Origin: Sphingobacteriia bacterium
Lineage (GTDB): Bacteria > Bacteroidota > Bacteroidia > NS11-12g > UBA955
DNA length: 29,723 nucleotides
Assembly (NCBI GenBank): GCA_021151535.1
Contig: JAGKXC010000015.1
Span: 1-29,723, forward strand
Direction: 5' to 3'
How positions within the stretch are numbered: the first letter of the stretch is position 1; every line of letters begins with the position of its first letter. A model generated the notes under the pieces. It had not been told where the DNA came from. It did not search any database and was given only the letters and a program-made list of their open reading frames with translations. Positions 25,973-29,723 of this stretch are shown piece by piece. A program made the translations under genes and the position numbers.

Positions 25973-27046
25973 TTATTTAACGCTATCTGCTTTAACCACT
26001 TTCGCAGTTTCCATTCCACTTTCAGTAACCACCGTAACTTGATAAACACCCATGGGCAACGCACTCAAATCCAATTGGAATTGAAAGGTTTGTCCACCCT
26101 CAAAAGCCGTAGCCTTGGGAGTCCAAATTTTGCCTGCCATATCCATTACCTGAATCATCTTTGGCTGCGATTTTGTACTCAAAGAAATCCAATTTTGTGC
26201 GGGATTAGGTGATACTGTTAACTCGGTTTTATTGAATTTCTGCACCGATTCGTAGAAGCTAAACAAGAACCCATCCACCGCAAAAAACGCTGGTGTATTC
26301 AATCCAAATTGCGGATCGTTATCAGAACCTTCCAACCCAAATTCTAAACTATCAGCTACCCAACCCTGTGCAGGTAAAGTTGAGCTCACATACTTCATAT
26401 CTACGTAGCGCCAGTCCTTCACAATATAATCCTGACTGTTATCAGCAAAGCGGAAATCCGCCAAGGCTACGCGAAAAGTATCAATGGCCGTTTGCATTTT
26501 ATCATGGCGATACAATTTACCCACCAAAATCAACGAATCCGCATCATTCCCAGTGCTGCCGCCAAACTTTTTGGCAAACATATTTCCGCGCTTCATCACG
26601 TTATAACCAAAGGTGGTATTGGTGTAATGGAATCCATTAAAAACAATGGCACCTTGCGCCAAATCAATAAATTTCAATTTAGATCCTTGCTGGCCCACAG
26701 CCCATGCTTGATCAAATACTCCCTTTAAACCTGTTCCAGGTCTAGCCGCATACAACTGGGCAGCGTAATCGCCATCACCTTCAGTGGTATCAATCACCTT
26801 GGAAATCGCCCACCCACTGCGCCAATAACCGCCAAACGACGTATCCCAATCAATCGGCATATAAAAATAATTGCCTTGATTGTTGTTGTCTTGGGTGCCC
26901 GTGTACCCAGTAGTTTTCAAATCAGAACCGTTCAACACTTTTAAAGTATCGAAATTGGCAAACTCAAAGCCCACCTGCATGTAGCTTTGGGCGTTAGATT
27001 GCTTAGCCGCAGCCATCGCCAAAAGAAGGAAAATAATTTTTTTCAT
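25973..27046 (-). CDS. DUF4465 protein with T9SS type A sorting domain (B12 locus)
   Basis: 357 residues from the ATG at 27046 (MKKIIFLLL). An in-frame ATG at 27139 lies inside the receptor gene and would spoil the signal peptide. The signal peptide ends at QSNAQ. Residues about 20-265 match DUF4465 (WDTSFGGYWRSGWAISKV, GFHYTNTTFGYNVM, DSLEFGLEGSDND, NTPAFFAVDGFLF). Residues about 275-357 are a type A sorting domain: ELTVSPNPAQNW, QVMDMAGKIW, LSALPMGVYQVTV. The protein is thus likely exported by the T9SS. DUF4465 genes recur in Bacteroidota cobalamin loci, so a B12-binding role is plausible but inferred. It begins 5 bp after the receptor stop. Confidence 0.8.
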   Translation of the reverse strand: MKKIIFLLLAMAAAKQSNAQSYMQVGFEFANFDTLKVLNGSDLKTTGYTGTQDNNNQGNYFYMPIDWDTSFGGYWRSGWAISKVIDTTEGDGDYAAQLYAARPGTGLKGVFDQAWAVGQQGSKLKFIDLAQGAIVFNGFHYTNTTFGYNVMKRGNMFAKKFGGSTGNDADSLILVGKLYRHDKMQTAIDTFRVALADFRFADNSQDYIVKDWRYVDMKYVSSTLPAQGWVADSLEFGLEGSDNDPQFGLNTPAFFAVDGFLFSFYESVQKFNKTELTVSPNPAQNWISLSTKSQPKMIQVMDMAGKIWTPKATAFEGGQTFQFQLDLSALPMGVYQVTVVTESGMETAKVVKADSVK

Positions 27047-27051
27047 ATCGG

Positions 27052-29169
27052 TTAATTTTTGTTTTTCATTGATTGATCCGCTGTTTGCGGAGATTTTATA
27101 GCATGTTGCGATGCATTTACATCTGAATGTTGCAGCCATTGAATGGAAATCCCCAAGCGAAATACTTGTTTAGGCATCGGGCGATTGGGTACGGTTTGGT
27201 ACACAACCCCCATCACATTTTCACAACTCGCGTGAAACTTGCCTTGCATTTTCCACTGGGGTAAAACGAAAGGTTTACTCCAACTGATATCCAATAAGTT
27301 AAAGGATTTCATTGCCACCAAATTATCGGTTTGGATAAATCGTTTGCCCGTTGATTTGAGCAAAAGTCCAACATCGCCCCACACCGATTTTACTTGAATT
27401 CCTGCCGCTCCCGTGTAGTTGGGAATAAATATTTGCTGATACGGTTGAGATTCTGCCGATGATTTTACGGAGGTTCTCACCCACTCTCCTTGCGAAAAAA
27501 CCCTTACGGATGAAATGCGCTTGGCAGAGATTAAAAAAACACATTGACTTTGGTACGCAATACCCACATACTGTCCGCCACCCATCAAATTCATGGGCCT
27601 CCAGATTGCACCAGCCGGCATCCACAAAATGGGTTTATCCAACTGTCGGTAAAAAGCAGTTATCTCCGCATTTCCCAATACCTGACCGTGTTTAACACCG
27701 CGCGCCAACCATCCATTTAAAAAATTGCCTGTCAACGCATTGCCCAATACAAACCCCAACTCCGCGCTCTTGCCCTTCTCCGAATACAACGCCGTTCTAC
27801 CGCTGGGAATGTACCAGTACAAATCGTTTAGCGTGGGTCGTCTAAAGCTGTTGTGTACATTCAATTTATACTGTAACGGCAATTTCCACGCCTTCTCTTT
27901 CACCTGTTTTTCTTTCCCCAAAAGCAATGAAAACGAACCAGTTGGTATGTTTTCATGCCACTCATAGCGGGAGCTAAATACATATTGTAAACGGTAAGTT
28001 TTGCCTGCTGTTTGAACATGCGACATACCAGAAAGCGAAACAAAGTTTGCCGGCAATTGTCGGTTTACCTTCCCTAAATATGCATTGATATCTGCCTGTT
28101 GCCATTGGAAATCGCCCCCAAACAACAATGTCATTTTCTTGGGCAAAGCCACCTGCCATTCGGTTTGCGCATGAAGGGTATTGGCTACACTGATCGCATG
28201 CTCAGCCCCTATTCTGCCCTCCAAAAAATCGATGTAATCATGCACATAACCCAAACGCAACGTGCCTTTCACCTTCTGTTGAACCCCAAGCAATTGATTG
28301 CCCTCCACCATCGTTTTGATGGATTTATCCAGTTGATGTCCCAACGATGTTAACGACCCCAACATAAATCCCAATCCTCTATCCACTTCGGCCATTTCGC
28401 CATGCAGTTTCACCATCGCTTTTTCCCATTTTCTACCCATCGCAATGCGCATCAAAGAGCGATTTACCTGCGATTTCGACATCCAACGGGTGTTCATCTG
28501 CAGGCCTGGATCTGAGAACGCAAATCGGTTTTGGGCGGTGGAATTTAATAAAGTGGCCGACATCGCCCATTGCTTGCTACCCCACTGACTTTGAATCATT
28601 TTCTGATGTTCGCCGAGACTGCCGTATTGGTAATATATTTCGGTGAGCGATTGAGGTATAAATTCCAATTTGGAATTGAGCAAAACAGTACCGCCAACAG
28701 AGCCAGAGCCCAGCAGCGAAGTATTGCCGCCTTCAAGCAGTTGCACTTGCATTCCTAACGGCATCAAGATAGTAAAATCGCCCATTCCCAACATCGGATT
28801 GTTAATAGGAAGGCTATTCCACATCACTTGCGTTTGGGTAGGATCGGCACCCCTACGAGAAATTGTAGCAGAGCCCGAAAGTCCATAGTTCTTCAAGAAA
28901 ACACCTGCATCGGCCAAGGCGGATGCGGCAGAAGCACCTGTATTTGTGGGCGATAGGGTTTGAACCGAACGACCAATAAGTGCCATTTGCTGCCTACTGC
29001 TCATCACTTCAATTTTCACCGTATCCATGGAAATGGAATCCAGAAAAGCTGATTTTGATTTGGGAGGCATTCGATGCGCGGCGGCTGGATCGTTTCCATG
29101 CAAAGGATATGTGGGCGATGTAAAACCCGTCAACAATGAATGAATCGATATGTAGAGCAACGCCTGCAT
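27052..29169 (-). CDS. BtuB-like TonB-dependent receptor (probable cobalamin uptake)
   Basis: 705 residues from the ATG at 29169 (MQALLYIS); a TTG at 29196 could add nine. A signal-like segment is followed by a TonB-box-like DTVKIEVMSSRQ. The plug domain is at about 75-180 (ISRRGADPTQTQVMWNSLP, LEGGNTSLLGSGSVGGTV) and a 22-strand-type barrel continues to the end, with the family motif SFRRPTLNDLYWYIPSG. There is no N-terminal carboxypeptidase-like domain, unlike SusC proteins. The cobalamin riboswitch directly upstream makes vitamin B12 or a related corrinoid the likely substrate. The last barrel strand RLGISIQW is followed by 27 extra hydrophilic residues, unusual because these barrels normally end in an aromatic residue. 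Confidence 0.88.
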   Translation of the reverse strand: MQALLYISIHSLLTGFTSPTYPLHGNDPAAAHRMPPKSKSAFLDSISMDTVKIEVMSSRQQMALIGRSVQTLSPTNTGASAASALADAGVFLKNYGLSGSATISRRGADPTQTQVMWNSLPINNPMLGMGDFTILMPLGMQVQLLEGGNTSLLGSGSVGGTVLLNSKLEFIPQSLTEIYYQYGSLGEHQKMIQSQWGSKQWAMSATLLNSTAQNRFAFSDPGLQMNTRWMSKSQVNRSLMRIAMGRKWEKAMVKLHGEMAEVDRGLGFMLGSLTSLGHQLDKSIKTMVEGNQLLGVQQKVKGTLRLGYVHDYIDFLEGRIGAEHAISVANTLHAQTEWQVALPKKMTLLFGGDFQWQQADINAYLGKVNRQLPANFVSLSGMSHVQTAGKTYRLQYVFSSRYEWHENIPTGSFSLLLGKEKQVKEKAWKLPLQYKLNVHNSFRRPTLNDLYWYIPSGRTALYSEKGKSAELGFVLGNALTGNFLNGWLARGVKHGQVLGNAEITAFYRQLDKPILWMPAGAIWRPMNLMGGGQYVGIAYQSQCVFLISAKRISSVRVFSQGEWVRTSVKSSAESQPYQQIFIPNYTGAAGIQVKSVWGDVGLLLKSTGKRFIQTDNLVAMKSFNLLDISWSKPFVLPQWKMQGKFHASCENVMGVVYQTVPNRPMPKQVFRLGISIQWLQHSDVNASQHAIKSPQTADQSMKNKN

Positions 29170-29239
29170 GGTTTTTGGTGTGCAGCTTGCCCACAAGGGA
29201 TAAAAAGGAGAATTAAGGGAGTAAACCTTTAATCCGCCG

Positions 29240-29259
29240 CGCTTTTATTCCCGAAAGCG
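29240..29259 (-). promoter_or_regulatory. Hairpin in riboswitch expression platform
   Basis: Arms CGCTTT and AAAGCG (29240-29245 and 29254-29259), loop of 8, directly after the aptamer on the minus strand and before the receptor start. It could be part of the on/off switch. It lacks a T-run, which argues for translational control rather than termination. Confidence 0.35.
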
Positions 29260-29264
29260 TGCTG

Positions 29265-29432
29265 ACATTGCTAAAAGGCAGGTCTTCTGACTCCTTCCGT
29301 TTGAAGCGCCTTCCCGTTTCGTAAAACAGTGGCATTAGAAGCTTCAAACACACAAACAAGCAAGCTTGTTTTGGGAAGTTACAGCTGCGGGTACAGTATC
29401 GGATTTACACCGAATTCCCTTTTCATCATGTT
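29265..29432 (-). ncRNA. Cobalamin (AdoCbl-type) riboswitch
   Basis: On the minus strand the conserved blocks of the B12 aptamer appear in order: GGGAATTCGGTGTAAATCCG, then ACTGTACCCGCAGCTGTAA (from about 29425 down to 29390), the B12 box GCCACTG (29327-29333) followed by GGGAAGGCGC, and the 3' strand AGTCAGAAGACCTGCC (29277-29292). The aptamer lies 96-263 bases before the receptor ATG. High B12 should reduce expression of the receptor and the genes after it. The outer boundaries are approximate because the P1 ends are not clear. Confidence 0.95.
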
Positions 29433-29470
29433 GCGAACTGCGAACTCGCTCCATGAACCATTCAGCATTA

Positions 29471-29499
29471 CAAATGTATTATTTTGTTTAAGATTTCAA
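29471..29499 (-). promoter_or_regulatory. Promoter of the B12 uptake operon
   Basis: Minus strand: TTG (revcomp of 29497-29499), an 18-base spacer, then TACATTTG (revcomp of 29471-29478), an exact TAnnTTTG. Transcription would begin near 29464, some 30 bases before the first conserved aptamer block. The rest of 29197-29560 holds only the riboswitch and its leader; no small gene was seen. Confidence 0.65.
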
Positions 29500-29560
29500 A
29501 GCACCATGTAATAAAATGTGTAAAAAAATCATAATTAACAGTTTCACCACTCCGGTCTTT

Positions 29561-29723
29561 TTATGGCAAAACCGTAAAGGTTCCGCTGAAGCCAAGTGGT
29601 TGATTGTCTTTGTTGATGCAGCGCAGATTGTACACATAAACGCCTTGCGGAAGATTGCAGTTTACCAAGCTCACAAAGCCTTTTTCGCTTTTCATCGTCT
29701 GGCGATTCCCTGTACACACCTTC
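29561..29723 (-). CDS. C-terminal end of a probable T9SS-sorted protein (runs off right edge)
   Basis: The last 53 complete codons end at TAA (29561-29563); the reading frame enters from the right edge. The pattern CNLPQGVYVYNLRC, then LGFSGTFTVLP, resembles the last strands of T9SS sorting domains, where LPxGVYxY is common. The rest of the protein, and so its function, lies outside the window. The 3' end is about 60 bp before the B12 operon promoter, on the same strand. Confidence 0.6.
   Translation of the reverse strand, partial: KVCTGNRQTMKSEKGFVSLVNCNLPQGVYVYNLRCINKDNQPLGFSGTFTVLP

Noticed and set aside
27047..27139. 31 extra N-terminal codons for the DUF4465 protein
   Set aside because: They overlap the receptor gene in another frame and put a polar, Cys-rich stretch before a perfect signal peptide that begins at 27046.
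29433..29446. Tandem gcgaact gcgaact ahead of the riboswitch
   Set aside because: Two 7-base copies only, in an RNA leader where they can form a small hairpin; too short to call a regulatory site.

Overview
The window looks like chromosomal DNA of a Bacteroidota bacterium with a type IX secretion system (T9SS). The evidence is a PorP/SprF-family protein, several proteins with C-terminal T9SS sorting domains (type A and CHU_C/type B), a DUF3078 outer-membrane protein, and promoters of the Bacteroidota form TTG-N17/18-TAnnTTTG. Shine-Dalgarno signals are poor and TTG starts recur. No rRNA, tRNA, IS element or CRISPR array was recognised.

Layout. 1-4017 (-) is the N-terminal part of a giant secreted LamG/PKD-repeat protein that runs off the left edge; a PorP/SprF gene (+) is divergent from it. 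A DUF3078 protein, a fatty acid desaturase, a BNR/Asp-box propeller with a T9SS tail and a CPA1 antiporter follow on the minus strand. A VanY-type D,D-carboxypeptidase is divergent from the antiporter across a 40-bp region holding a perfect palindrome. 12813-17471 (+) is visibly AT-rich. It holds a broken secreted-protein gene (one frameshift, two in-frame stops), a small T9SS cargo and a 782-residue type B T9SS cargo.

17541-18685 (-) is a two-gene toxin-antitoxin module: an XRE-HTH plus Panacea (DUF4065/SocA-like) antitoxin overlapping by ATGA with a RelE/ParE-like toxin. Its promoter carries two 18-bp direct repeats 23 bp apart. Next is a housekeeping block (-): fbaB, accD, gcvH and a VanZ-like gene. 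A GNAT gene (+) is divergent from fbaB.

22141-29499 (-) is a probable vitamin B12 uptake operon. It has a good promoter, a cobalamin riboswitch, a BtuB-like TonB-dependent receptor, a T9SS-tagged DUF4465 protein and a BtuG-like propeller lipoprotein, followed closely by an LptF/LptG permease and a glycosyltransferase. The right edge holds the tail of another probable T9SS-sorted protein.

The most interesting items are the B12 operon whose accessory binding protein seems to be routed through the T9SS, the Panacea toxin-antitoxin pair with its repeat operator, the recently expanded PKD array, and the freshly broken gene in the AT-rich patch.
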